From the NCBI GenBank assembly GCA_947442095.1, contig CANEVG010000011.1, positions 1-21,409 on the forward strand: 21,409 nucleotides of DNA, written 5' to 3'. The notes under the pieces are model-generated. The model was not told where the DNA came from. It saw nothing but the letters and a program-made list of their open reading frames with translations, and did not search any database. Position 1 is the stretch's first letter; every line of letters begins with the position of its first letter. The stretch comes from Sphingomonadaceae bacterium. GTDB taxonomy: Bacteria > Pseudomonadota > Alphaproteobacteria > Sphingomonadales > Sphingomonadaceae. Position numbers and translations under genes: made by a program. Shown in pieces: positions 14,566-21,409 of the stretch.

Positions 14566-14745
14566 ATGTGGAGAATTTGGCTTATTGTCGATCCGCGCCG
14601 AGCCCTGGTGGCTATGGCAGTGTTCCTGTTTACGCTGGCAATCATCATTCACTTCATTCTGCTCAGCACGCCGCGCTACAACTGGCTCGATGGCCATCAC
14701 ATCGAAGGTGTGACCCACAACGCCGCCACTGCGGAAGGCACCTGA
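14566..14745 (+). CDS. pufA: Light-harvesting complex 1 alpha polypeptide
   Basis: This 59-residue LH1 alpha chain opens MWRIWLIVDPRRAL, the signature start of LH alpha polypeptides. It has a single transmembrane helix with the bacteriochlorophyll-liganding His29 (IIIHFILLST) and a tryptophan after it (Trp40 in RYNWLDG) that normally tunes absorption through a hydrogen bond. The polar C-terminal tail (HHIEGVTHNAATAEGT) lies on the periplasmic side. The ATG at 14566 has AAGGA about 10 bases upstream. It pairs with PufB in the ring around the reaction centre. Confidence 0.96.
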   Translation: MWRIWLIVDPRRALVAMAVFLFTLAIIIHFILLSTPRYNWLDGHHIEGVTHNAATAEGT

Positions 14746-14760
14746 CCGATCGCAAAGTGC

Positions 14761-14791
14761 GAGGCGGCAGTCCTTATCGGCCTGCCGCCTC
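14761..14791 (+). other. Strong hairpin between pufA and pufL
   Basis: GAGGCGGCAG (14761-14770) and CTGCCGCCTC (14782-14791) form a perfect 10-bp stem with an 11-base loop, followed by CAGCCTTTTAT. It lies 15 bases after the pufA stop. In Rhodobacter the pufBA-pufLM gap holds hairpins that stop 3' exonucleases, making pufBA mRNA outlive pufLM and giving excess LH1 over reaction centres. The T-run could also give partial termination. Confidence 0.8.
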
Positions 14792-14817
14792 CAGCCTTTT
14801 ATCAAACATCACTTAAG

Positions 14818-14836
14818 CCCGCCAGGCTTGGGCGGG
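14818..14836 (+). promoter_or_regulatory. Hairpin abutting the pufL ribosome binding site
   Basis: CCCGCC (14818-14823) pairs with GGCGGG (14831-14836). The right arm touches the pufL Shine-Dalgarno GGGGGAGGA (14834-14842), about 8 bases before the ATG. Folding would partly mask the site and could lower or regulate pufL translation relative to pufBA. An alternative stem AAGCC/GGCTT (14815-14819 with 14825-14829) competes with it. Confidence 0.5.
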
Positions 14837-14849
14837 GGAGGATAGAGCT

Positions 14850-15674
14850 ATGGCGCTCCTCAGTTTCGAGCGGAAATATCGCGTGCGTGGCGGCACGTTG
14901 ATTGGCGGGGACCTTTTCGATTTTTGGGTCGGCCCGTTTTATGTCGGTTTCTTCGGAGTGCTCACGGCGATCTTCGCCACACTCGGAACAGCCTTGATCT
15001 TTTACTGTGCGTCACAGGGTCCGACATGGAACCCGTGGCTCATTTCAATCGCACCACCAGATCTAAAATATGGGCTGGCCCTGGCGCCTTTGAATGAAGG
15101 CGGTTTCTGGCAGGTCATCACGGCTTGCGCGATCGTCTCATTCTCATCTTGGGCGCTGCGCGAAGTGGAAATCTGTCGCAAGCTGGGCATGGGTTACCAT
15201 GTACCCATAGCTTTCAGCTTTGCCATCTTTGCTTATGTCACACTGGTGGTGATCCGCCCGGTGCTGCTTGGCGCCTGGCATTTCGGCTTCCCTTACGGAA
15301 TTTTCAGCCACCTCGATTGGGTGTCCAACACCGGCTACCAGTACCTGCACTTCCACTACAATCCGGCGCACATGCTGGCGGTGTCGTTCTTCTTCACCAC
15401 CACCCTCGCGCTCGCATTGCATGGCGCGCTGGTTCTCTCGGCGGTGAACCCGGAAAAAGGCGGAACCGTCAAGACGCCGGAATACGAGGACACCTTCTTC
15501 CGCGATCTGATCGGCTACTCGATCGGCACCCTGGGCATCCACCGCCTCGGCCTGCTGCTCGCCTTGAACGCCGGTTTTTGGAGCGCGATCTGCATCGTCA
15601 TCAGCGGTCCACTGTGGACCAAGGGATGGCCAGAATGGTGGAACTGGTGGCTCAATCTGCCGATCTGGTCGTGA
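14850..15674 (+). CDS. pufL: Photosynthetic reaction centre L subunit
   Basis: The L chain has five transmembrane helices and, with M, binds the special pair, accessory pigments, quinones and iron. The 274-residue protein aligns with Rhodobacter L with a one-residue shift: His154 and His174 as bacteriochlorophyll ligands (FSHLDW; NPAHML), and His191 and His231 as iron ligands (ALALHGAL; TLGIHRLG). Glu213 and Ser224 sit at the QB proton-path positions (EDTFFRDLIGYSIG). No functional residue looks missing. It starts at ATG 14850 behind a strong GGGGGAGGA and ends 14 bases before pufM. Confidence 0.98.
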   Translation: MALLSFERKYRVRGGTLIGGDLFDFWVGPFYVGFFGVLTAIFATLGTALIFYCASQGPTWNPWLISIAPPDLKYGLALAPLNEGGFWQVITACAIVSFSSWALREVEICRKLGMGYHVPIAFSFAIFAYVTLVVIRPVLLGAWHFGFPYGIFSHLDWVSNTGYQYLHFHYNPAHMLAVSFFFTTTLALALHGALVLSAVNPEKGGTVKTPEYEDTFFRDLIGYSIGTLGIHRLGLLLALNAGFWSAICIVISGPLWTKGWPEWWNWWLNLPIWS

Positions 15675-15688
15675 AGGAGGACTAAGCG

Positions 15689-16660
15689 ATGGCCCGCTAT
15701 CAGAATATCTTCACCCAGGTGCAACTCTCGCATGCCCCCGAAATGGGCATACCGATGAAGCCTGGCAGTGATCCGCGCATTCCTGCAACTGCTTTCAACC
15801 ACTTGTTCGGCAGGTTCGGACAAGCCCAGCTCGGCCCGGTCTATCTTGGATGGTCAGGGCTTGCCTCGATCGTCTTCGGGCTGGTCGCGTTCGAGATCAT
15901 CGGCCTCAACATGATGGCCTCGGTGAACTGGGATCCGATCCAGTTCGCCCGCATGCTGCCCTGGCTCTCGCTCGAGCCACCGGGCCCGCAGTGGGGGTTC
16001 TCGCCCTTCGTACCGCTGGCACAAGGCGGCTGGTGGATCATGGCCGGCGCTTTCCTGACCGCTTCGGTGCTGCTCTGGACAATCAGGACGTATCGCAGAG
16101 CTTCGGCCTTGGGCATGGGCAAGCACGTCGCCTGGGCATTCCTCTCAGCGATCTGGCTGTTCCTCGTGCTGGGCTTCATCCGCCCCGCCTTCATGGGCAG
16201 CTGGTCGGAAGCGGTTCCGTTTGGCATCTTTCCGCATCTCGATTGGACGGCTGCGTTTTCGATCCGGTATGGCAATCTCTTCTACAATCCGTTCCATGCG
16301 CTTTCGATCGTATTCCTGTACGGCTCAACACTTCTGTTTGCCATGCACGGAGCCACGATCTTGGCAGTGGGCCGGTATGGCGGCGAGCGCGAGATCGAAC
16401 AGATCACCGATCGCGGTACCGCATCTGAACGCGCTGCACTGTTCTGGCGCTGGACGATGGGCTTCAACGCCACGATGGAATCGATTCACCGCTGGGCCTG
16501 GTGGTTTGCTGTGCTGACCACCCTGACCGGTGGTATCGGGATCCTTCTCACGGGCACCGTTGTCGACAACTGGTATCTGTGGGCGCAGGAGCACCACTAT
16601 GCGCCGGCTTACCCCGACACAGGGGTCGTTGATCCGGCTTTGGGGAGCAAGGGACAATGA
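15689..16660 (+). CDS. pufM: Photosynthetic reaction centre M subunit
   Basis: The M chain is the partner of L. The 323-residue protein carries, again shifted by one from Rhodobacter numbering, His183 and His203 (FPHLDW; NPFHAL) as bacteriochlorophyll ligands. His220, Glu235 and His267 (FAMHGATI; GGEREIEQ; ESIHRWAWW) are the iron ligands. The N-terminus MARYQNIFTQVQL and a 16-residue tail after HHYAPAYPD are as in relatives that carry PufC. AAGGAGG lies directly after the pufL stop, ahead of the ATG at 15689. The stop overlaps pufC by 4 bases (ATGA). Confidence 0.98.
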   Translation: MARYQNIFTQVQLSHAPEMGIPMKPGSDPRIPATAFNHLFGRFGQAQLGPVYLGWSGLASIVFGLVAFEIIGLNMMASVNWDPIQFARMLPWLSLEPPGPQWGFSPFVPLAQGGWWIMAGAFLTASVLLWTIRTYRRASALGMGKHVAWAFLSAIWLFLVLGFIRPAFMGSWSEAVPFGIFPHLDWTAAFSIRYGNLFYNPFHALSIVFLYGSTLLFAMHGATILAVGRYGGEREIEQITDRGTASERAALFWRWTMGFNATMESIHRWAWWFAVLTTLTGGIGILLTGTVVDNWYLWAQEHHYAPAYPDTGVVDPALGSKGQ

Positions 16661-17736
16661 GAACCTCCATTCTGCGCCTAGGCGCGGTCCTGGCTGGTGC
16701 GGCGCTGCTGAGCGCCTGCCAGTTGGGGACCAAATCCGCCGAACAATACGGCTACCGGGGTACCGGTATGGACCAGATCAACGTGGCTTCGGCCAAGAAG
16801 ACGCTCGATCCGGTCCATGTCGTACCGCCCCCGCCTTACGATCCGCCAAAGCCTGGCGGCAAGCCAGCCCGCGAAGCCTACCAGAATGTTCAGGTTCTGG
16901 GGGACATCTCGGAAGACGAGTTCAGCTACACAATGGCCGCGATCACGCAGTGGATCGCACCTGAGCAAGGCTGCAACTATTGCCACAACCCGGCGAACAT
17001 GGCCTCGGACGAGGTCTACACCAAAGTGGTGGCCCGTCGGATGTTGCAGATGACGCGGGGCATCAACACCAGCTGGAAAAGCCATGTGAAGCAGACCGGT
17101 GTGACCTGCTACACCTGCCACCGTGGTCAAGCCGTGCCAGCCGCAAACTGGGCACTGCCGGCTGCTGGCAATCCGAACACCATCATTGGCAACCGGTTTA
17201 ACCAGAACAACCCGGTGGACAGCGTGGCCTATGCCTCGCTGCCGACCACCGGCATGGCCAAGTATCTGATTGATCCTTCAGCGCCGGCTGCCCGCGTAAA
17301 CTCGAAGGGGAGCCATCCCTCCGCTGCCAACAAGGCTTCGGTCATGGAAGCGGAAAGCGTCTACGGGCTGATGATGCACACTTCGAGCGCGCTCGGCGTG
17401 AACTGCACGTTCTGCCACAACGCAGATTCGCTGCAGTCATGGAATGTCAGCACCCCCAAGCGCCCGCTTGCCTGGTACGGCATCCAAATGGTCAAGGATG
17501 TCAATGGCAACTACATCACCCCGCTGAAGAGCGTATTCCCGAAACATCGCCTCGGGCCGATGGGGGATCCGCTGAAGGTCAACTGCGCCACCTGCCACCG
17601 CGGCATCAACAAGCCGCTGAACGGTGTCTCTATGGTCAAGGACTATCCGGCGCTGCGCCCCACGGGACCGATGGTCACCGCGGCCGCCGCACCGGCAGCC
17701 GCTGTGCCCTCAGCCGCTGCAACCAAGACGCCTTAA
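16657..17736 (+). CDS. pufC: Reaction-centre tetraheme cytochrome c subunit (lipoprotein)
   Basis: PufC sits on the periplasmic face of the reaction centre and re-reduces the photo-oxidised special pair. The 359-residue product has a lipoprotein signal (MRTSILRLGAVLAGAALLSAC, lipobox LSAC with Cys21), so it is probably anchored by a diacylglycerol. Four heme c sites are intact: CNYCH at 106-110, CYTCH at 151-155, CTFCH at 250-254 and CATCH at 310-314. They fall in two pairs of hemes, as in the Blastochloris cytochrome. The C-terminus ends in an Ala/Pro-rich low-complexity tail (about residues 340-359). The ATGA overlap with pufM indicates coupled translation. It closes the puf operon before a strong terminator. 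Confidence 0.97.
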   Translation: MRTSILRLGAVLAGAALLSACQLGTKSAEQYGYRGTGMDQINVASAKKTLDPVHVVPPPPYDPPKPGGKPAREAYQNVQVLGDISEDEFSYTMAAITQWIAPEQGCNYCHNPANMASDEVYTKVVARRMLQMTRGINTSWKSHVKQTGVTCYTCHRGQAVPAANWALPAAGNPNTIIGNRFNQNNPVDSVAYASLPTTGMAKYLIDPSAPAARVNSKGSHPSAANKASVMEAESVYGLMMHTSSALGVNCTFCHNADSLQSWNVSTPKRPLAWYGIQMVKDVNGNYITPLKSVFPKHRLGPMGDPLKVNCATCHRGINKPLNGVSMVKDYPALRPTGPMVTAAAAPAAAVPSAAATKTP

Positions 17737-17745
17737 GCAACACCC

Positions 17746-17815
17746 CCGCGCGCGCAACCCGCGCGGAGTACCTTGAACCCCTGCGATCCCACTGATCTCG
17801 CAGGGGTTTTCTTTT
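17746..17815 (+). terminator. Rho-independent terminator of the puf operon
   Basis: CCCCTGCGA (17778-17786) and TCGCAGGGG (17798-17806) form a perfect 9-bp stem with an 11-base loop, followed by TTTTCTTTT (17807-17815), a textbook intrinsic terminator. A second GC hairpin precedes it (CCGCGCG 17746-17752 with CGCGCGG 17760-17766) just after the pufC stop. It ends the rightward crtF-pufC block and insulates crtY. Confidence 0.9.
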
Positions 17816-17933
17816 GGCAGAGCGCGAACCTGCACCAGTACGAAGGAAGCGGCATTTGGCCGAAAGAGGGACCAGTCCGTTCAGGCTTTAGAACCATCAA
17901 ATTGGCAGAACGTCATGGCAAGAATTTCACGAC
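17816..17933 (+). promoter_or_regulatory. crtY upstream region
   Basis: These 118 bases between the puf terminator and crtY must contain the crtY promoter, since the terminator should block read-through. I find no TGT triplet and therefore no PpsR-type palindrome, and no convincing sigma70 pair. There is no Shine-Dalgarno before the ATG at 17934 either. Confidence 0.35.
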
Positions 17934-19130
17934 ATGGATGAGGTTGGCACAGATATTGCCATTTTAGGCGGCGGGCTCGCAGGAGGCCTTATTGCGCTGG
18001 CGCTGGCCCAGTTGCGGCCAGAGCTCCGCGTGACGGTGGTCGAACGGGGTGACCGGCTGGGCGGAAATCATGTCTGGTCGTTCTTTGCCACCGATCTGCC
18101 GGAAGGCGCTGCTGCTTTGGTGGAACCTTTGATCGCAGCGCGATGGGGCGACTACGAAGTGCGCTTTCCAGCAGGCCGGCGCCACTTGCGCACACAGTAT
18201 CACAGCATGACAAGCGCACGGCTGGACGCGGCCGTGCGCAGCGCGCTCCCCGCTGAGGCAGTGCTCAGCGGCTGCCAGTGTGTCGAGATCGCGTCCAATC
18301 ACGTCACGCTGCATGATGGACGCACGATCAGGGCCGGAGCCATCATCGACGCGCGGGGGACTTCCGGTCTTCCCCATATGGCCGGCGGCTGGCAAAAGTT
18401 TCTCGGCCAATTGGTCCGCACCGCCAAACCGCACGGGCTGGAGCGCCCGATCGTGATGGATGGCACCGTGGCGCAGCACGACGGCTTTCGCTTTGTCTAT
18501 TGCCTCCCCTTCTCCGCAAATGAAGTCTTTGTCGAAGACACCTACTATGCCGACGGACCGGAGGTGGACGCTGCGCTGCTGCGCAGCCGGATCAACGAGT
18601 ACTGCGTTGCTGCGGGCTGGCAGGTGGCCGAAGTGCTGAACGAAGAGAGCGGGGTCTTGCCAGTGGTGGGGCGCGGCGACTGGGCGGCTTTCCGCGCGGG
18701 CCACGAACGGCCAGACATCGCGTTGGCCGGCGTCCGGGCCGGACTGCTGCATCCGTTAACCGGCTATTCGTTCCCCTCGGCGCTTGCCTTTGCGCTTGAT
18801 CTGGCCAAGCAAAGCGATGTCTCGGGCAGCGCGCTTGCGGCCTGGAGCAAGGCACGGGCTGCACGGCATTGGCGCAAAGGCAGTTTCTACCGCATGCTGA
18901 CGAAGATGCTGTTCGCCGCGACGACGCCTGATATGCGCTATTATGTGCTGCAGAGATTCTATCGGCTGGATTGCGCCTTGATCGAACGGTTTTACGCCGG
19001 AGAATCAAGTCTTTCCGATCGGCTGCTCATTCTCTCTGGCAAGCCTCCAGTGCCGTTCTTCCGGGCAGTGGCTACGGTTCTGGGTAGGCCTTCGCTCAAT
19101 GCACTGACCCTGCCTGATCGCTCAGCATAG
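17934..19130 (+). CDS. crtY: Lycopene beta-cyclase, CrtY type
   Basis: CrtY closes the psi ends of lycopene to beta rings, giving gamma- and beta-carotene. The 398-residue protein begins with an FAD/NAD-binding turn (DIAILGGGLAGGLIALAL, residues 7-24) and continues with the CrtY-type blocks GGNHVWSFF, the FRFVYCLPFSANEVFVEDTYY motif and VLPVVGRGDW. It then has AGLLHPLTGYSFPSALAFA and a helical C-terminal part with MLFAATTPDMRYYVLQRFY. This is the bacterial CrtY class rather than the membrane CrtYcd type. It lies alone between the puf terminator and the converging crtD gene (24-bp gap). The start is the only in-frame ATG near the FAD fold but lacks a Shine-Dalgarno. The pairing of a cyclase with crtC/crtD/crtF in one cluster is discussed under findings. 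Confidence 0.92.
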   Translation: MDEVGTDIAILGGGLAGGLIALALAQLRPELRVTVVERGDRLGGNHVWSFFATDLPEGAAALVEPLIAARWGDYEVRFPAGRRHLRTQYHSMTSARLDAAVRSALPAEAVLSGCQCVEIASNHVTLHDGRTIRAGAIIDARGTSGLPHMAGGWQKFLGQLVRTAKPHGLERPIVMDGTVAQHDGFRFVYCLPFSANEVFVEDTYYADGPEVDAALLRSRINEYCVAAGWQVAEVLNEESGVLPVVGRGDWAAFRAGHERPDIALAGVRAGLLHPLTGYSFPSALAFALDLAKQSDVSGSALAAWSKARAARHWRKGSFYRMLTKMLFAATTPDMRYYVLQRFYRLDCALIERFYAGESSLSDRLLILSGKPPVPFFRAVATVLGRPSLNALTLPDRSA

Positions 19131-19154
19131 CGGGCTGAGGAACGTTCTGCGGCT

Positions 19155-20687
19155 CTAAAATGCGCCGCTGATCGGGATCTCGACCGCCCGGTGCCGGGTC
19201 GAGCCGCCAGTCCAATCCGCCAGCAGGCGGGCGGCTGCAATGCGGCCCGACATGGTGGCCATCGGAATGCCGGGACCCGGGTGGACACTGCCGCCCGCCA
19301 GATAGAGCCCCGGCACCTTGCCGCGCGCTCCTGCGCGGGCAAAGCTGCCCATCATGCCGTGATTGGCCCGGCCATAGAGCGCACCGCCGGTCGCTGGAAA
19401 CAATGCATTGAAACCGCTGGGCGTCGTGGCAACCGGATCGCCATGCGCCTCGATCCTGAGCCCGCAGGCCTGCATCAGGCCAAAGGCGCGCGCAGACAGA
19501 TCGGCAACGGCCGCCTCGTCCAGTGGCACGTTGTCGCCATCGGCTGGCGCGTTGATGAGCGCCAGCAAGCGTTCGGTCGAGCCGGGCTGGAACGTGCCCG
19601 CCTCGCCGCGGTCCTGCGCGCAAAGATAGACGGTGGGCGCTTCGGTGATGCGGCGCTGCCGAAAAATCGCATCGAACTCACGCGCATAGTCTTCGGCGAA
19701 AAACACATTGTGATGCGCCAGTTCGAACCCGTCGGTCCGGGCCGCAAGGCACCATGTGACCGCTGACAACGAGCGCGCCTCCGGCTTTGTGGCCGGAACT
19801 GGCCGAATCTCATCGGTCAAGGCCGAGATATCGCCGTTGAACACCACGGCATCCGCGTCCAGCCGCTCTCCATTTGCGAGCATGACCCCTGCAACGCGGC
19901 CATGCTCGACAATGACATGCCGCATCTCCGTGTTGAAACGAAACTTGGCGCCCTGCCGCTCTGCCAAGTGCTGGATCGCGCGCGCAACCTGATGGATGCC
20001 GCCGTCCACCAGCCACACGCCGTTCTGCTCGACATGCGCGATCAGCATCAAGGTGGCCGGAGCTAGCCACGGCGATGACCCGACATAGGTCGCGTAGCGA
20101 CCAAACAATTGGCGCAGGCGCGGATCGCGAAAATCATCGCCAAGCGCGCTCCAGAGGGTCCGCATCGGCATGGTGCGCCACATGTCGGGCATCTGCCGGA
20201 GCCCCACTCGGGCCACCAGATCGAGCGGCGAAGGCCGTTCCGAGGCAATGAAGGGCTTCGCCAAGGTGCGGTAGATATCGCGGCTGCGCGCGCAGAACGT
20301 GCGATAAGCGCGGGCATCGGCAGCCCCGGCAAATTCTCCGATCGCATCGGCCGAGCGTGCGATATCGGCGAACAGATCGAGCCTGCCACCCTGGCGCCAC
20401 GCATGGCGAGCGAGTGTTTCTGCAGGGATCAGTCCGAGGTGGTCTTCCACCCGTTCGCCGGCATCGCCGAACAGGCCATCAAAGATCCAGCGCATGGTGA
20501 ACACGGTGGGACCGCCATCCACGGCAGACTTTGCAGGGTCGGTGCCCGCCATGACCTGACGCATCTTGCCGCCGCATGCTGCGGCGCGTTCGCACACGGT
20601 GACATCAGCCCCTGCCCGCGCCAGATCAGCCGCTGCGGCCAACCCGCCCATGCCGGCACCGACGACGACAACACGTTGACCCGGCAT
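19155..20687 (-). CDS. crtD: 1-Hydroxycarotenoid 3,4-desaturase (methoxyneurosporene dehydrogenase)
   Basis: CrtD introduces the 3,4 double bond into 1-hydroxy acyclic carotenoids after CrtC and before or after CrtF. The 510-residue flavoprotein has the N-terminal FAD loop VVVVGAGMGGLAAAADLARAG, then ERAAACGGKMR and DGGPTVFTMRWIFDGLF. The FTMRWxFD block is what separates CrtD from the phytoene desaturase CrtI. The C-terminal FAD signature is GLYLAGGSVHPGPGIPMATM, followed by SGRIAAARLLAD. I used the ATG at 20685-20687. A GTG at 20700-20702 would add five residues (MTSPT) and overlap the upstream gene's TGA as GTGA, so it is a real alternative. No Shine-Dalgarno is seen for either, which suggests translational coupling to the upstream membrane-protein gene. 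The long open frame upstream of these starts is only a shadow of that gene. Confidence 0.9.
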   Translation of the reverse strand: MPGQRVVVVGAGMGGLAAAADLARAGADVTVCERAAACGGKMRQVMAGTDPAKSAVDGGPTVFTMRWIFDGLFGDAGERVEDHLGLIPAETLARHAWRQGGRLDLFADIARSADAIGEFAGAADARAYRTFCARSRDIYRTLAKPFIASERPSPLDLVARVGLRQMPDMWRTMPMRTLWSALGDDFRDPRLRQLFGRYATYVGSSPWLAPATLMLIAHVEQNGVWLVDGGIHQVARAIQHLAERQGAKFRFNTEMRHVIVEHGRVAGVMLANGERLDADAVVFNGDISALTDEIRPVPATKPEARSLSAVTWCLAARTDGFELAHHNVFFAEDYAREFDAIFRQRRITEAPTVYLCAQDRGEAGTFQPGSTERLLALINAPADGDNVPLDEAAVADLSARAFGLMQACGLRIEAHGDPVATTPSGFNALFPATGGALYGRANHGMMGSFARAGARGKVPGLYLAGGSVHPGPGIPMATMSGRIAAARLLADWTGGSTRHRAVEIPISGAF

Positions 20688-20698
20688 AGTTGGACTTG

Positions 20699-21409
20699 TC
20701 ACTCTGAACCGGCGAGCCCGCGCCGCCGCACGAGCTGGAACACGCCAAGGCCCGCCTTCTGGTCGATGCGGATCATGTGATAGATCATGATCGTCAGCCC
20801 GATGACAAGCGGCACCGCCCACAAGACCGGATGCAGCGCCAATGACGGCATGAGCCGCACTGCACCGAACGCGAGGAACGCCGTATAGACCGAAATTCCT
20901 GTACCAACCAACGACTTGACGTGCTCCTTCTGCCATTTGACCGGCGAAGGCTTGCGCGCGAAAATGAACATCAGATTGGTGGACGCAGCGGCGAAACCGA
21001 CCACGGAAACGCCCACCATCAGAACCGTCATCAACGGATGACCGATCTGGCTCCCTTTCCAGGCGCAGACGATCGCGGCAACCATCAGACTATACTGCAG
21101 GCCGATGTTGAGCGGGGTGCGGTTGGCCGAAAGGTCACGCCGGTTGAGCACCGCGAGCCAGCCATACCAGCCCAGAGTGATTGTCAGGATCGCGTTGTGC
21201 AGCATCATCCAGCCAAACACGCCGCGCAGGAACACCGCATCGAACTGGCCGACCAGATGCGGATGTACGACCATCGGATCGCGCAAGGTGAGCAGGCTCA
21301 TCCCCAAGGCAAAGCACCCGGTAATGATCACGGCGCGCGTGAAGACACGGCCCCATTTGCGGTGATTGACGCCGCCCTTGCGGCCGATCACCGGGATCCA
21401 GAACGACAC
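20699..21409 (-). CDS. Multi-span membrane protein upstream of crtD (5' truncated by window)
   Basis: At least 236 codons are open to the window edge, and the true start probably lies beyond 21409 (the first codon inside is GTG, with no upstream context). Roughly six to seven hydrophobic helices are visible, for example AVIITGCFALGMSLLTL, FLRGVFGWMMLHNAILTITL, LMTVLMVGVSVVGFAAASTN and VLWAVPLVIGLTIMIYHMI. A short basic motif, KGGVNHRKWGRVF, lies near the visible start. That 'HRKxGR' next to a helix loosely recalls DUF2306-type membrane proteins, but I am not sure. Its TGA overlaps the possible crtD GTG start by 4 bases, so the two are almost certainly one operon. A role in carotenoid or membrane assembly is possible; I do not recognise an enzyme motif. 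Confidence 0.7.
   Translation of the reverse strand: MSFWIPVIGRKGGVNHRKWGRVFTRAVIITGCFALGMSLLTLRDPMVVHPHLVGQFDAVFLRGVFGWMMLHNAILTITLGWYGWLAVLNRRDLSANRTPLNIGLQYSLMVAAIVCAWKGSQIGHPLMTVLMVGVSVVGFAAASTNLMFIFARKPSPVKWQKEHVKSLVGTGISVYTAFLAFGAVRLMPSLALHPVLWAVPLVIGLTIMIYHMIRIDQKAGLGVFQLVRRRGLAGSE

Noticed and set aside
19155..20687. Phytoene desaturase CrtI as identity of the leftward desaturase
   Set aside because: The N-terminal third carries the FTMRWxFD block of CrtD rather than the CrtI-type sequence at that position; context with crtC and crtF agrees.
20688..20936. N-terminal extension of the crtD frame up to 20936 (593 residues)
   Set aside because: The extra 83 residues lie over the coding sequence of the upstream membrane protein in another frame and precede the FAD-binding loop that begins all CrtD proteins.
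1..21409. CRISPR arrays, tRNA/rRNA genes, phage or toxin-antitoxin modules
   Set aside because: No regularly spaced repeats, no tRNA-like cloverleaf or rRNA stretches, and nearly all of the sequence from 1034 on is taken by recognised genes.

Overview
This window is the core of an aerobic anoxygenic phototroph's photosynthesis gene cluster (PGC) from a GC-rich alphaproteobacterium. The combination of bchIDO with crtC/crtF, bchCXYZ, pufBALMC, a lycopene cyclase of the CrtY type and a DUF3422 gene beside bchI fits Sphingomonadales best. That placement is inference from protein style and gene content; no rRNA or other taxonomic marker lies in the window.

Layout. Positions 1-142 are the tail of an amidohydrolase-family gene that belongs to the neighbouring chromosome. 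Positions 143-1033 hold no intact gene: there is a decayed IS3-family transposase (about 363-658) and then a run of four palindromic or repeat-like elements (799-1032). Two leftward genes follow, a secreted CHRD-domain protein and a DUF3422 protein with two C-terminal membrane segments. The PGC proper starts at 2890 with rightward bchI-bchD-bchO (Mg-chelatase subunits I and D, plus the accessory hydrolase) and a 65-residue single-span membrane protein that overlaps both bchO and the oppositely oriented crtC. Divergent from crtC is crtF. From crtF (7957) to pufC (17736) every gene points right: crtF-bchC-bchX-bchY-bchZ-pufB-pufA-pufL-pufM-pufC. This matches the classic crt-bch-puf superoperon and ends at a strong intrinsic terminator (17778-17815). 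Beyond it, crtY (+) converges on a leftward pair, crtD preceded by an uncharacterised multi-span membrane protein that runs off the window.

How the genes work together. BchI/BchD (with a BchH encoded elsewhere) insert Mg into protoporphyrin IX. BchXYZ and BchC carry out late steps from chlorophyllide to bacteriochlorophyllide a. PufB/PufA form LH1, PufL/PufM the reaction-centre core, and PufC the tetraheme cytochrome that re-reduces the special pair. CrtC, CrtD and CrtF build methoxylated acyclic end groups, whereas CrtY makes beta rings. Their side-by-side presence suggests mixed or monocyclic carotenoids. Three exact TGT-N12-ACA palindromes (one before crtF, two before bchC) are candidate PpsR/CrtJ operators for redox/light repression. 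The puf mRNA carries several hairpins between pufB and pufA and between pufA and pufL, plausibly setting LH1 to reaction-centre stoichiometry.

I found no CRISPR array, tRNA or rRNA, phage, or convincingly new multi-gene system. The least explained genes are the 65-residue membrane protein, the DUF3422 protein, the CHRD protein and the membrane protein upstream of crtD.
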